A stretch of DNA of 64,000 nt from Anoplopoma fimbria (lineage: Eukaryota; Chordata; Actinopteri; Perciformes; Anoplopomatidae), in assembly GCF_027596085.1 (NCBI RefSeq), contig NC_072450.1, positions 4,649,236-4,713,235 on the forward strand, in the 5' to 3' direction. Position 1 is the first letter of the stretch; the number at the start of each line of letters is the position of its first letter. The position numbers were made by a program, and so were the translations under genes. The notes under the pieces were generated by a model. The model was not told the DNA's origin, made no database searches, and worked only from the letters and a program-made list of their open reading frames with translations. Shown here in pieces: positions 1 to 10,590 of the stretch.

Positions 1-20
1 TCTGTTAAAACCCTGTTCAG

Positions 21-115
21 ATCGGCCAAACGTGCAGGATCACGACCTGGTGGAGCGGCTGCAGCAGCCCTACGTGGACGCGCTTCGCTCTTACATCATG
101 ATAAAGAGACCAAAT
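21..115 (+). CDS. nr1h3: nr1h3 (LXR alpha) penultimate coding exon
   Basis: Internal exon of the ligand-binding domain of an oxysterol-activated nuclear receptor that pairs with RXR and controls cholesterol and lipid genes. The acceptor is ccctgttcag at 11-20 and the donor is AAT|GTAAG at 115/116. The frame reads RPNVQDHDLVERLQQPYVDA and continues into SYIMIKRPN, matching helices 9-10 of LXR. The first two bases complete an Asp codon split by the upstream intron; the exon ends in phase 0. Upstream exons (DNA-binding domain and most of the ligand-binding domain) lie outside the window. LXR beta is the alternative, but the neighbouring madd gene supports nr1h3. Confidence 0.9.
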
Positions 116-939
116 GTAAGTTTACGTAACCTCTCGTCTCGTGACCGCCGTCATGTTGAAAGGCACATTGGGTCAGGGCCGAGGTTACTGGAGGGGGGCG
201 GGGCTTAAAGCTTAACAAGAGCAGTTTGTTTGCGACATAAAAAAAGTCTGTTTGGAGAAACGGTTATATTGTAATGAAGCTACTAAATGTAAGGGACTTT
301 GGGCCTCGTGTCCACATCGAGTCTTTTTCAGAACGCCAGCATCTTTTTTTCCAATAGTTCCCAATAAGTACACAGCGTGAATCTCAGAACTTTTCAATAA
401 CGTGTAGTCACTTTTAGGAGAAGCTTGTTTTTAACGTGTCTGTCTAACCTGAACTTTATGTTTCGATCATAACAAAGACTGAAACGCTCATTTGCTGGTG
501 AGTTGTGCTTTTATCCCCGTACGGCTTGTGTCGCAGATGACAAACTCATCCAGACAAAGTATGAAGAAGACCTCCTCCGTTTGATGCTCATGGTGAAGAA
601 ACAATGTACAACAAATAGATAGTAGCCCAAATAGATGATACAAAGCAAAGGCCAATGCTAGTCTACCTTACAAGGATTGTTAGTGTTAATATGTTATTAT
701 GATATTTTTGTATTGTGAAACCAAACCGCATTTTGGACGCTTTTCTGCCAGAAAAAGCCGTCGTGTGGACACAGGCCCTTGAATACTTTGTTTCTTTCGC
801 ACATCAACTTCAAACGGAGCTACGGTTCATTATAAATCATTCCTGCAGACATGTTGCAGAGGTGATCATAGGGCCAAATGTCTCCGCCACTCTCCTAGAA
901 GTCTTTTTGTATTTTTTTTATAAATGTGTGTTCCCTCAG
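116..939 (+). other. nr1h3: last intron of nr1h3
   Basis: GT-AG intron of 824 bp between the two nr1h3 exons, starting GTAAGT and ending tgttccctcag. I see no additional exon, RNA gene or recognisable repeat in it. Short open frames here (a minus-strand one at 212-397 and the upstream part of 715-1086) are not supported as coding. Confidence 0.8.
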
Positions 940-1086
940 GATCATCTGATGTTTCCCCGCATGCTGATGAAGCTGGTGAGCCTCCGCACGCTGAGCAGCG
1001 TCCACTCAGAGCAGGTCTTTGCCCTCCGCCTCCAGGACAAGAAGCTCCCCCCGCTGCTCTCTGAAATCTGGGACGTCAACGAGTGA
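940..1086 (+). CDS. nr1h3: nr1h3 (LXR alpha) terminal coding exon with AF-2 helix
   Basis: Terminal exon of 48 codons plus TGA. It starts in phase 0 after the acceptor ttccctcag and reads DHLMFPRMLMKLVSLRTL, later VFALRLQDKKLPPLLSEIWD, ending VNE. These are the RXR-dimerisation helix 10/11 and the AF-2 helix 12 (PPLLSEIWD), nearly invariant among vertebrate LXRs. Helix 12 closes over the ligand and recruits coactivators. The open frame continues upstream into the intron, but that part does not resemble LXR, so the splice acceptor at 931-939 decides the exon start. Together with the 21-115 exon, this is only the C-terminal 80 or so residues of the receptor. Confidence 0.95.
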   Translation, partial: DHLMFPRMLMKLVSLRTLSSVHSEQVFALRLQDKKLPPLLSEIWDVNE

Positions 1087-1659
1087 CTGCGGACCCCCGA
1101 TGTCACAAACAAACACTTTCTTTGAAGCCCGAGACGGACACGGCATCCAGCAGGGGACACTGACTCCTCCCTGCCCGTGTGCTCAGGAGACGGTTAGAGC
1201 AGTGAGATTGTTTTGGTTTTTTTCTCTCGTGGTGGTGGTAGGAGGAGGATGAGGAGGAGGATGAGGAGGATGAGGCGGATGAGGCAGCACCGTCACCCCT
1301 TTGCTCTCAAACAGACTGCTAAATGTTTTGTTGTGTTCACGAGGAGAAACATGAACACCTTAGTTGTCTTTGAGCCTTTTTCGTTGTTCTTACTTTTGAG
1401 TAGATGCTGACATGATTATGGCGAATTATTAAAAACCAGCATGAGGCTCTTTAGCCAGTTTTTCTTTGATTTTCATACGTCTTGAAAAGTCGATTTCTAG
1501 AGCAGTTCTATACGCGTCCTCTTAACGTTTATAATCTGAGCTCCAACGTCAGGATCAAAGCTGCACATTCGGTTGAAATAGTGAGGTGTGTTTTTTGTTC
1601 GGTTTTTTTTTTTGCAGTCGTGCAATAGGTGGAGATGGATGCAGAGTTACGTATGAGCA

Positions 1660-1712
<53 letters not shown>
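1660..1712. repeat. (CA)n microsatellite
   Basis: Uninterrupted CA dinucleotide run of about 26 units in the presumed nr1h3 3'UTR. Confidence 0.98.
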
Positions 1713-1714
<2 letters not shown>

Positions 1715-2016
1715 TGCTGTTCACTTTATTGATGTTGGGGTAAAGCGGTAGGCCATCTGGTTGGTATTGTGCATTGTGATATGGCAACAAATAGCCTGTG
1801 TTCCTGTTAGGAGTAGGTGCAGAAATGAAAAAGGTTGGTGTAGTCGCTCAGGTAAAGTAATGTGAAGTAGACCTCGGGGAGTTAGAGGCTTCTTTAATAC
1901 CTATAAGAATACTTTGAGTTTTTCTTCCCACTTCATAAGAGGCCCTTTTGGTCATTTCTAGACGCCAGTTAACTTTCATGTAAAGTGTATATTTATTTTC
2001 ACAAGACAAACTGTAG

Positions 2017-2018
<2 letters not shown>

Positions 2019-2062
<44 letters not shown>
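2019..2062. repeat. (CA)n microsatellite
   Basis: Second uninterrupted CA run of about 22 units, some 300 bp downstream of the first. Confidence 0.98.
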
Positions 2063-2064
<2 letters not shown>

Positions 2065-3705
2065 TTGTACAATCACATACTCAACGCAGGAGAAAGTAAA
2101 ACTCTGCAGACTGTGCCCTCGTTAAAAGGAAACTAACGATGTGACTAAACCTTTATTTTACACACAGCACTGGTACCTTTTTTTTAAAAATCAGAGGTAC
2201 TAACGTATCTTAAAATTCCATGTAAAGAATAAACGTTAGAGGAAGTCAAAGTACCATCTCTGTCACCCTCCTTTTTAAAACGAATAAGAAATCCTTCCTG
2301 ACAAAGATGTATTTATAAATCATAAATAGAAAGAATCTCCTTATTTGTAATTAACGTGTATGAGAGATGTACTTTTTGTTCATTTCATCACAAAGCAGTT
2401 CAGTTGTTTTTTCATATTTTGATTTGTCGTTTTATCACTTCAGCATTTGAAGGTGTGAGAAATGTATAAAGCAACACGCGTATAGCTCGAACAGGATGTA
2501 GCAGATGTGACAGCCTTTTATTTTTGATAATAAACCGTGTGAATGACACGGAGGGGAAATGTATAGCTGAATATCCGGAGGGAAACCGTCTCTATCTGAA
2601 GGTCGACAACCGTCTGAGTATCTAAACTGGACACCAACAGCTTTAACAGATTTAGGAAAGCCTCGTTAAGAAAAGAAATGTACCAAAATCTCTATTAACA
2701 GGAAGTAGAGAACAGCCAATGAGTAGAAACATTCAAATGTTTGAAGTTATAATCAACTTTATAACGACAAAGATTTCGGTGTTTTTACTCATGCTGTGTT
2801 TTCGATGCTTTCTCCTGTGCAGTGTAAACTTGAAATGCATAACGGATGATAAAAGAAATGTCAACGCAAACTCAGAATTGTGAAGTTTATTTATTTTTAG
2901 GGCTGAAAACCAGACGACAAAAATGTTAATTACCAGGTGATACCATTAGAGTTGCATTACCAATTCAAATGCAGTCTTCTCTGTCATAACACAGCTTTTA
3001 CGTTAAAATCAAGCATTGTACATTTTTTTTTTTTTACCATTTGCAGGTACAATTTAATTCAGAATGTTTCATTTGACAGCCAACCTGTTAAAGCAAACCA
3101 GGAACATTTATTGAAATACGAATATGCACGACTTTCAGTAACGCAGGATCAAGGGTCGTCTTTCTCAGTTATGACAGCCAGGCATTGTTTTGATTTGATC
3201 CGAATTTAATTGTGTTTTGATCATTTGAATTTCAATCGTAGACTTGTGTTGTCTTCTTTTTTTTTTTCTCTTCATCCAGTAATATATCTGCATTACATAT
3301 TATGTTTGTTGGATTTAACGACCTGTTGCGGATCTCAAAAATGGTCTTATTAATTTTTTTTATTTGACTTTCAATCCCATCCTTTAACAGATCTTATACT
3401 TTAGCACTTACTAATGCAACTCTAATAACAGTAAAAGCATAAATTGTTGAGTCAACAGTTACCGCCGCGGTTGTGTTTTGCCATTCGATGCTTTTACGAT
3501 TTATGAAATAGATTTGTGATTTTCTTTATTTTATTTTTTTTAATGCTTCCTTGTGCATCAAATTTCAGTGAGCTCCACCTATTGGTCGGTTGAATGATCA
3601 CAAACAAATGGATGTTTTTCTTTCCTCATTCTTTATCGTACAGCGTTCAGAGAAACAATAGTAACCGGAGCGTTTTTCCTTCCTCTTGCTCAACAGCTGC
3701 TTAGA

Positions 3706-3706
<1 letters not shown>

Positions 3707-3736
<30 letters not shown>
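3707..3736. repeat. poly(A) tract
   Basis: Thirty consecutive A on the + strand. It may be the tail of a decayed retroelement, but I recognise no body upstream. Confidence 0.9.
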
Positions 3737-3738
<2 letters not shown>

Positions 3739-4623
3739 TGGCAAAAGGCTTCTTTTTAGCATTCTTCCTGCTACCGAACTGGAAACAAGTTATAAAAAGG
3801 CAACACGAGGAGCTTAAGTTGAATTCCCGTCTTTAGCTGTGTGACAAAAGTTGACAGACTTAAATATCAAGCTTGATATTAGAAAACAAAATAACGAAGA
3901 GTTTCCACTCATTTTCTGACCGTGTAATGTATCGAGCCGCTTTGCCTTCCACCCTTCAAAATTGAATTCAATTTTTTCACACTGAATAGATGTTTTTTTT
4001 TTTGTTTTCTTGCATTCTTCTAACCCTTTAGTGATATGTTTCATGGTTTTCTTTTTCCCAAGTTGAACAATATTAAAAGACGGCAGAATAATCAGAGTGT
4101 GGAGCATTTTTAAACCATACAAGTGGGTTTTTTTCAATTCTTTTGGGGTTCTTTTGAAATGAAATGTGTGTTTTTTTTGGTTTGTTGTTTGCAGGTTTTC
4201 TCCAACCAAACGCTAACAGTTTAAAAAAGTAACTTCTGTATTATTGGGTTGAATTTTCCACCATGTCCTAATTAAATCCCAAATCTACTGACAGATAAAT
4301 TACTGCGCTGTACTCTGATCAAACGAGCAAAAAAACCCCACCTCTTTCTTTCTTATTGTTCATGTTCTGTATCAAAGGTTAATCGTGCTGTATATACTGT
4401 AATTGTCATGTGATCTCATCTACTCTTCCGTCTTCAAAGGGTGACACTGTAAACATTGTTGATGTATAGAAATGCAAACCTATTTTAATACTCGTGACTC
4501 ATGAAGACCTTCTGTTTTGTATGTACAGTATAAATTAAAGCTATGCTGTAGTGCTGATGGGTCTCAATCACTTATTTTTTTCATATTTTATTGTGTTCAG
4601 GGTCTCAAATCAGATTTAAAAAC

Positions 4624-4692
4624 ATTACATTACATTACATTACATTACAGTCATTTAGCAGACGCTTTTATCCAAAGCGACTTACAGGAAAA
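4624..4692 (+). repeat. fragment of a teleost interspersed repeat
   Basis: Five copies of ATTAC are followed by AGCAGACGCTTTTATCCAAA and GCGACTTACA. This pattern recurs widely in teleost genomes, usually as a SINE or LINE tail or a MITE end. Only this conserved core is visible, with no open frame or terminal repeats. I recognise the motif but cannot name the family with certainty. Confidence 0.75.
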
Positions 4693-5451
4693 CCTCAGCG
4701 ATTGTCCACTTATACTCCGATATATTTAGTATTTAAATGGGACACCATCCTTGCTTTATTTGCTTTTTTTATTTTGCCATAACTCAAGAGTTGATTCGCT
4801 AATTTGAGATTTTGATGTCACTAGATGACATTTGGGGTAAAAGTGCCCTATTTTATGTAATTATTTGGAATTTTACCCTATTTTTTGGGGATTGTGTACA
4901 AAATCTGTGTACCAGCATCTCAAAAACTGATACTAATATAAATATTATAGCTAGTAATAATATTTAATTGAGGTAACTGAACTGCTCAGGGCCCGAAAAA
5001 ATGTTGGCATAACAGTTTGTACTGACTATTGAGGAAACTATTGCAACCACAGACACACGAGTGTCTGTAGCGTCAGCATTAAGTGTTACGTTTGTTTTCT
5101 TCTACACCAAAACATTACCAGAGTTCCCATTTTGGGATTGTGTGGTGCCAAAGAAAGAATTGGGGTTGTTAGAAATGTTAAGGGCCCGATATAAAAAGTT
5201 TGGGATTTAGGGGCGTCTTAGAAAACATTTTAGGATCATGAAAACACATTTTATGGACCCTTTACCAAATAAACGTACCGCTGTCTTTCAGACTATACAG
5301 ACATCGCACAGTACAACATAACGTAGTTTATTATTCTGCTTAGTACTCTTATTATATGAATAATTTATATCATATGCATCGAATGTGTTGTAACTCTATT
5401 TTGTCGTTAGTTCTGTACACACGGTATCTAATATATCTATATCTATATCTA

Positions 5452-5660
5452 TCTACTGCACTTCTGTCCATCCTGGGAGAAGGATCGCTCCTCTGTTGTT
5501 CTACCCGTTAAAGTTGTTCCTCTTCCTATGCGAGGGTCCCGGGACAGAGGATGTCGTACATTGTACAGACTGTACAGATTGTACAGATTGTACAGATTGT
5601 AAAGCCCTCTGAGGATAATTTGTGGCTATAAAAAAGAAAATTAAATTGAAACGTAAATCA
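5452..5660 (+). repeat. degenerate teleost retroelement 3' tail with internal duplication
   Basis: The stretch contains CTGTCCATCCTGGGAGAAGG, a degraded terminator-like pyrimidine block, GAGGGTCCCGGGACAGAGGA and GTAAAGCCCTCTGAGG, and ends in an AAATTGAA tail. This layout matches a very common fish interspersed repeat, probably the tail of a SINE or LINE. Inside it a 10-bp unit TGTACAGATT is tandemly amplified about four times (5561-5600), which is not part of the usual repeat. Confidence 0.7.
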
Positions 5661-5732
5661 GCTGCCGAACCACCAGACTTCAAAACAGCTTCTTTCCTCT
5701 GGCTGTGAGACTCCGTAATTAATCCTCAAACC

Positions 5733-5824
5733 TATATATATATATATATAAATATATATATTTATTTATATATATATATAAATATATATATATAAATATA
5801 AATATATATAAATATATATTTATT

Positions 5825-5894
<70 letters not shown>

Positions 5895-5934
5895 AATATA
5901 TATATATAAAAATATATATAATATTTATATTTAT
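5733..5934. repeat. (AT)n low-complexity block
   Basis: About 200 bp of TA dinucleotides broken by TAAATA and TTTATA variants. It directly abuts the CT-rich minisatellite. The sequence is self-complementary and would extrude hairpins; the short minus-strand Tyr/Ile open frame over it is an artefact. Confidence 0.97.
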
Positions 5935-6909
5935 ACCTCCTCCTCCTCCTCCACCTGTCCAGACTGTCCACCTCCTCCTCCACCACGACTACTACTACCA
6001 CCACCTGCTCCTCCAACACCTGTCCAGACTGTCCACCTCCTCCTCCACCACGACTACTACTACCACCACCTCCTCCTCCAACACCTGTCCAGACTGTCCA
6101 CCTCCTCCACCACTACTACTACCACCTCCTCCTCCTCCACCTGTCCAGACTGTCCACCTCCTCCTCCACCACTACTACTACCACCTCCTCCTCCTCCACC
6201 TGTCCAGACTGTCCACCTCCTCCAACACCTGTCCAGACTGTCCACCTCCTCCTCCTCCACCTGTCCAGACTGTCCACCTCCTCCTCCTCCACCTGTCCAG
6301 ACTGTCCACCTCCTCCTCCTCCTCCAACACCTGTCCAGACTGTCCACCTCCTCCTCCACCTCCTCCACCACTAATACTACCACCTCCTCCTCCTCCTCCA
6401 CCTGTCCAGACTGTCCACCTCCTCCTCCACCACTACTACTACCACCTCCTCCACCTGTCCAGACTGTCCACCTCCACCACCTCCTCCACTCCTACCACCT
6501 GTCCAGACTGTCCACCTCCTCCAACACCTGTCCAGACTGTCCACCCTCCTCCACCTCCTCCTCCACCACCTTCTCAGACTCCTCCTCCTCCACCACCTGT
6601 TCAGACTGTCCACCTCCACCACCTCCTCCTCCACCTGTCCAGACTGTCCACCTCCTCCACCTGTCCAGACTGTCCACCTCCACCACCTCCTCCTCCTCCT
6701 CCTCCACCACCACTACTACCACCACCTTCTCCTCCTCCTCCTCCACCTGTCCAGACTGTCCACCTCCTCCACCACTACTACCACCACCTTCTCCTCCTCC
6801 TCCTCCTCCACCTGTTCAGACTGTCCACATCCTCCTCCTCCTCCTCCACCACTACTACCTCCACCTTCTCCTCCTCCACCACTACTACCACCACCACCTC
6901 CTCCTCACC
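5935..6909. repeat. CT-rich minisatellite, units of CCACCTGTCCAGACTGTCCA plus (CCT)n
   Basis: Nearly 1 kb of imperfect tandem units. Each carries the core CACCTGTCCAGACTGTCCAC followed by a variable number of CCT and CCACCACTACTA triplets. The + strand is almost G-free, so the minus strand is G-rich (GGAGGAGGAGG runs), giving strong G-quadruplex and triplex potential. All open frames crossing it translate to Val/Glu/Gly/Trp repeats and are not genes. It lies just upstream of the likely madd first exon. Confidence 0.97.
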
Positions 6910-7175
6910 CCAGAGGAGGAGCGTTCTCTGTCATGCGGAACTCGCTCTGGAGAGGATGTTGTGAGACTGAAGCAGCATCCCGTTAGAGGAGAACGCCTCC
7001 TCACGTTCCTCACGTTCCTCCTGTGATGAGACAGACGGACTCCTCCTCTTCTCTCTCCTCCTCTTCTCTCCTCCTCTTCTCTCCTCTGTGGCCGACAGTC
7101 CTCATCCCACCGGGCCTCACCAGCAGCCCCGCAGCGACACGTTAGCTAGCGGCTAACGGCTAACGCTAGCAGCAG
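6910..7175 (+). promoter_or_regulatory. madd: candidate madd promoter and noncoding first exon
   Basis: GC-richer, non-repetitive sequence between two satellite blocks. It contains a TCTCCTCCTCTTC pyrimidine tract at 7040-7085, typical of TATA-less initiators, and ends at CTAGCAGCAG|GTAGGG (7175/7176), a good splice donor. Vertebrate madd has a 5' noncoding exon before the ATG exon, and this is the best candidate in the 9 kb upstream of that exon. The transcription start is not identifiable, and a second possible promoter lies near 8500-8560, where two TGACGT motifs occur. Confidence 0.45.
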
Positions 7176-7280
7176 GTAGGGACGTTCCCTCAGACACACT
7201 GAGCTCCTGTTTATCACCGACACAACCGACCGACCACAGCTCCGTCCCTCCGGCTGCTGCTAGCAGCTAACGGCAGCTGC

Positions 7281-8068
7281 TTAGGTGCTAATGCTAACGT
7301 CAGTTGTTTAGGTGCTAATGTCAGTTCTTTAGGTGCTAATGTCAGTTGTTTAGGTGCTAATGTCAGTTGTTTAGGTGCTAATGTCAGTTGGTAAGGTGCT
7401 AATGTCAGTTGTTTAGGTGCTAATGTCAGTTGTTTAGGTGCTAATGTCAGTTGGTAAGGTGCTAATGTCAGTTGGTAAGGTGCTAATGTCAGTTGTTTAG
7501 GTGCTAATGTCAGTTGGTAAGGTGCTAATGTCAGTTGTTTAGGTGCTAATGCTAATGTCAGTTGTTTAGGTGCTAATGTCAGTTGGTAAGGTGCTAATGT
7601 CAGTTGTTTAGGTGCTAATGTCAGTTGGTAAGGTGCTAATGCTAATGTCAGTTGTTTAGGTGCTAATGTCAGTTGTTTAGGTGCTAATGTCAGTTGGTAA
7701 GGTGCTAATGTCAGTTGTTTAGGTGCTAATGCTAATGTCAGTTATTTAGGTGCTAATGTCAGTTGGTAAGGTGCTAATGTCAGTTGTTTAGGTGCTAATG
7801 CTAATGTCAGTTGTTTAGGTGCTAATGTCAGTTGGTAAGGTGCTAATGTCAGTTAGTAAGGTGCTAATGTCAGTTGTTTAGGTGCTAATGTCAGTTGGTA
7901 AGGTGCTAATGCTAATGTCAGTTGTTTAGGTGCTAATGTCAGTTGGTAAGGTGATAATGTCAGTTTGTTTAGGTGCTAATGTCAGTTGTTTAGGTGCTAA
8001 TGTCAGTTGTTTAGGTGCTAATGTCAGTTGGTAAGGTGCTAATGTCAGTTGGTAAGGTGCTAATGCTA
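7281..8068. repeat. 21-bp minisatellite in madd intron 1
   Basis: About 35 tandem units of TTTAGGTGCTAATGTCAGTTG. Two variants intermix (GTTGTTTAGG and GTTGGTAAGG), and an occasional six-base GCTAAT insertion produces GCTAATGCTAATGTCAG. The motif relates to the GCTAAC/GCTAGC runs at 7141-7170 and 7258-7300, from which the array may have grown. Confidence 0.97.
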
Positions 8069-8490
8069 TTGTTAGTTGGTTAGCACGCTAGCAGCTAATG
8101 TCAGTTGGTAAGGTGCTAATGCTATTGTTAGTTGGTTAGCATGCTAGCAGCTAACGTCAGTTGGTTAGCACGCTAGCAGCTAACGTCAGTTGGTTAGCAC
8201 GCTGGCTGTGGCGTAGTGGAGAGCAAGGTAGTTCTCCAATCAGAGGGTCGGTGGTTCGATACCCGACAGTCGATGTGTCCTTGAGTCAGACACTTAACCC
8301 CAAGTTGCTCCTGAAGGCTGATGGATGTCAGTTAGAGTCTGATGGCAGCTTGATGGTAGCCTGTCATCAGTGTGTGAATGATGTGTAACATACTACTGAC
8401 TGTAATGTAATGTAATGTAATGCTAGCAGCTAACGTCAGTTGGTTAGCACGCTAGCAGCTAACGTCAGTTGGTTAGCACGCTTGCTAGCT
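8065..8490. repeat. 29-bp tandem array TTAGCACGCTAGCAGCTAACG, split by a SINE
   Basis: A second array joins the end of the 21-bp array, with units of GTTGGTTAGCACGCTAGCAG plus CTAACGTCA. Five or six units are visible. A tRNA-derived SINE interrupts one unit after TTAGCACGCT, and the array resumes with CTAGCAGCTAACGTCAG at 8422. Confidence 0.9.
8204..8422 (+). mobile_element. tRNA-derived SINE
   Basis: The head has an A box (TGGCGTAGTGG, 8209-8219) and a B box (GGTTCGATACC, 8253-8263) spaced as in RNA polymerase III promoters. A body follows with CACTTAACCCCAAGTTGCTC and a GTGTGAATGATG segment. The tail is tandem TGTAA (8396-8421). This matches a common percomorph SINE. The head is intact enough that the copy looks young relative to other repeats here. 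It is not a functional tRNA: no acceptor-stem pairing was evident. Confidence 0.85.
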
Positions 8491-8789
8491 CTAGCTAATC
8501 CGTGACGTAGAGCCCGTTAAGCAGGAGTGGCGGTGACGTGTCGCCATGGAGACTGTAACACGAGGAGGCTGGTTAACCGTTAGCTGTAACTGACACATGT
8601 ATCACTGTAACACTGTATTTAAACAGGTCACTGTATCATTGATATGTGTACAAATAATAAATAAAAATAGTAAATTTAGTATAGTTTTTTTTAGAATTTA
8701 TAAAAAGCAAGTGTGATTGCAAAAACATAAGAACAACCTTTTAAAATGACTGAGTTAAATCAAATAATGTAACATATTTTTTGAAGCTC

Positions 8790-8790
<1 letters not shown>

Positions 8791-8846
<56 letters not shown>
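8791..8846. repeat. (AT)n microsatellite
   Basis: Uninterrupted AT dinucleotide run of about 27 units in madd intron 1. Confidence 0.97.
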
Positions 8847-8849
<3 letters not shown>

Positions 8850-8957
8850 TCATATTATTTGTGTGAACTAAGAACTACATCTATTGTTAAAATGTCCAGG
8901 AATCTAACATTATTGATAAAGCATTTAAATGTGAACAGAAGACAGAGGTAACTCCGC

Positions 8958-9375
8958 AATAGTTGCAGTAACATTTTTCTCAGTAAATATATTTCTAAAG
9001 GTGCTATTTACATGATATTTTCACCAGATGTTGGTAACGACACCAGTAATCCATACATACAAAGAAAACCAAACGAATGAGTTCAGAAATTAAGTTATTT
9101 GTAATAAAATGGAATGACACAGGGGAAAAGTATTGAACATGCTTACTGAAATGTATTTAATACTTGGTACAAAAGCCTTTGTTGGTAATGACAGCTTCAA
9201 GACGCCTCCTGTATGGAGAAACTAGTCGCATGCATTGCTCAGGTGTGATTTTGGGTTAGGATTACTTGGGTTGTTACCGACATCTGGTGACAATTTCATG
9301 TCAATAGCACCTTTAGAAATATATTTACTGAGAAAAATGGTGACGTGTTCAATACTTATTTTACCCGCTGTGTAT
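8958..9375. mobile_element. internally deleted Tc1-like transposon remnant
   Basis: Two long inverted repeats face each other. The left arm (8972-9050) has CTCAGTAAATATATTTCTAA then AGGTGCTATT, and the right arm (9262-9375) is its reverse complement, ending in TTACCCGCTGTGTATATA. Between them, CTTCAAGACGCCTCCTGTAT and GCATGCATTGCTCAGGTGTG are interior sequence of Tc1-like fish elements of the Passport/PPTN type. Most of the roughly 1.6-kb element, including the transposase frame, is missing. The left outer end is diverged. Long arms with the TA-rich flank fit Tc1/mariner; the subfamily name is from memory. Confidence 0.8.
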
Positions 9376-10590
9376 ATATAACAACAAAAATACAATGCTA
9401 TTCCTTGACATATGTGTCACCTGGGATGAAGTGCATATATATTGAGTCAAGAGGCCTTTAGATTAAGGGAGAAGCATGATTATTGGACAAGCATAATATT
9501 TTCATATGTATTCAGGTCAGAAATATGAGAAAGGTCTATGAACATAAAGAAGTATAAGTAAGGGTGCAAAATATCGAGTATAAATTAAATGCAATATAGA
9601 CCATCAAAATGATTGGTAACATGCAAAAAAAACAAATGCACACAATGCTATAAATGTAAATAGGTTGTAAAAGCTCGCCATTCTCAATTTCATGTGGCAG
9701 CTTGCATGATGGCACATATCTTAACATCTACTATTGTTTACCTGTAGACAACAGAACACCAGGGCTTTGGTTTTAGGAGTTTTGGGACCAAAAATTAGAG
9801 TTCACAAGCCGGAAAAGGCTTAAAAACATGTGTATTTTAGGGTGGTACTTTTGTCAGACTCATTTTGTGCTAACCAGTTTTATCGACAGGGGACCTAATC
9901 GTTCCTATATCTGTTCAATCAGCTGTGGAACATTCTAGAATTGGATCAATAAGGAAATGATTGTAATCTAAAAGTGAGAACTCAACGATCAATACTCTCT
10001 TGATCCGTACTTCATCCCTCTTGTTTGTGTGTCCTCTCCATCACTACATACTGCTGATCACTGTGACTGTCAATGTTTCAAAGCCCATGAATCATATCTA
10101 TTTCCTCTCTCTGCTTACATAAGCCGTGATGCTGCACGCCGACCAGATTCATCTGTTGTGTTAACCTCCATCGTTATCTTTCCTTTCAAGATTGTGTTGT
10201 GGTGATTCTTTTATCCTTTCTTTTGTTATTTTTATTAGAGATATACAGAGAGAGAAACAAGGTTTGAACACCAAGCTCGTTAATTTAAATACAATCAGTG
10301 AAGTGGCGTAGTCCTTCCACCCTCATCTGAAAATAATGCTGTGGTTCTGTTTCGTGATGCAGGATGAGTCTGCCTCCTGCTCTGCTGCTTCATAAAAAAG
10401 CCATTTTGGCGTTGCCCCAGGAAGCGTTCGCGTTGCCAGACCTGCACGTTGATTCATTGTCTTGATGGTTTTGCAAGATAAAGAGGGTTGGATCTGTATT
10501 CTGCATAGAGCCTAGCCCTCGCTGCTGGAATATATTATGTTGACGGAGTATTAAGCCGTTGCTGTGAGGAAGGTTCAAGTAGTTACTTCA
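9376..10590. other. madd intron 1, no feature seen
   Basis: AT-rich intronic sequence. I find no exon, tandem array or transposon end that I can support. Confidence 0.6.

Larger units (their letters stand above)
1087..2560 (+). other. nr1h3: probable nr1h3 3'UTR with candidate poly(A) signals
   Basis: Noncoding sequence after the nr1h3 stop. AATAAA hexamers occur at 2228-2233 and 2529-2534, either of which could end the transcript; the region includes a GGA/GAT-rich tract at 1220-1290 and two (CA)n microsatellites. The true 3' end cannot be fixed from sequence alone. Confidence 0.5.
2561..5732. other. nr1h3-madd intergenic region, AT-rich
   Basis: No exon or RNA gene is supported here. It holds a 30-bp poly(A) run (3707-3736), two degenerate fish repeats listed separately (4624-4692 and 5452-5660), and otherwise unremarkable AT-rich sequence. 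Some of it may belong to a longer nr1h3 3'UTR. The minus-strand open frame at 3814-4209 is Lys/Phe-rich and comes from T-rich DNA, so it is not credible as a gene. Confidence 0.6.

Noticed and set aside
942..1160. Minus-strand open frame opposite the last nr1h3 exon
   Set aside because: It is the shadow of a highly conserved LXR exon on the + strand.
3814..4209. 131-codon minus-strand open frame in the intergenic region
   Set aside because: Lys/Phe-rich translation of T- and A-rich DNA without any recognisable motif.
5762..6746. Several minus-strand open frames rich in Val, Glu, Gly and Trp
   Set aside because: They are translations of AT and CCT satellite repeats, overlap each other in different frames, and have no initiation context or conservation.
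5935..6909. TGGACA GTC TGGACA direct repeats as nuclear-receptor or steroid-receptor sites
   Set aside because: Each half-site matches only four of six bases of AGGTCA or AGAACA, and the spacing is fixed by the satellite unit; the link to nr1h3 next door is only suggestive.
8204..8275. A functional tRNA gene
   Set aside because: A and B boxes are present, but the acceptor stem does not pair and the sequence continues into a SINE body and TGTAA tail.
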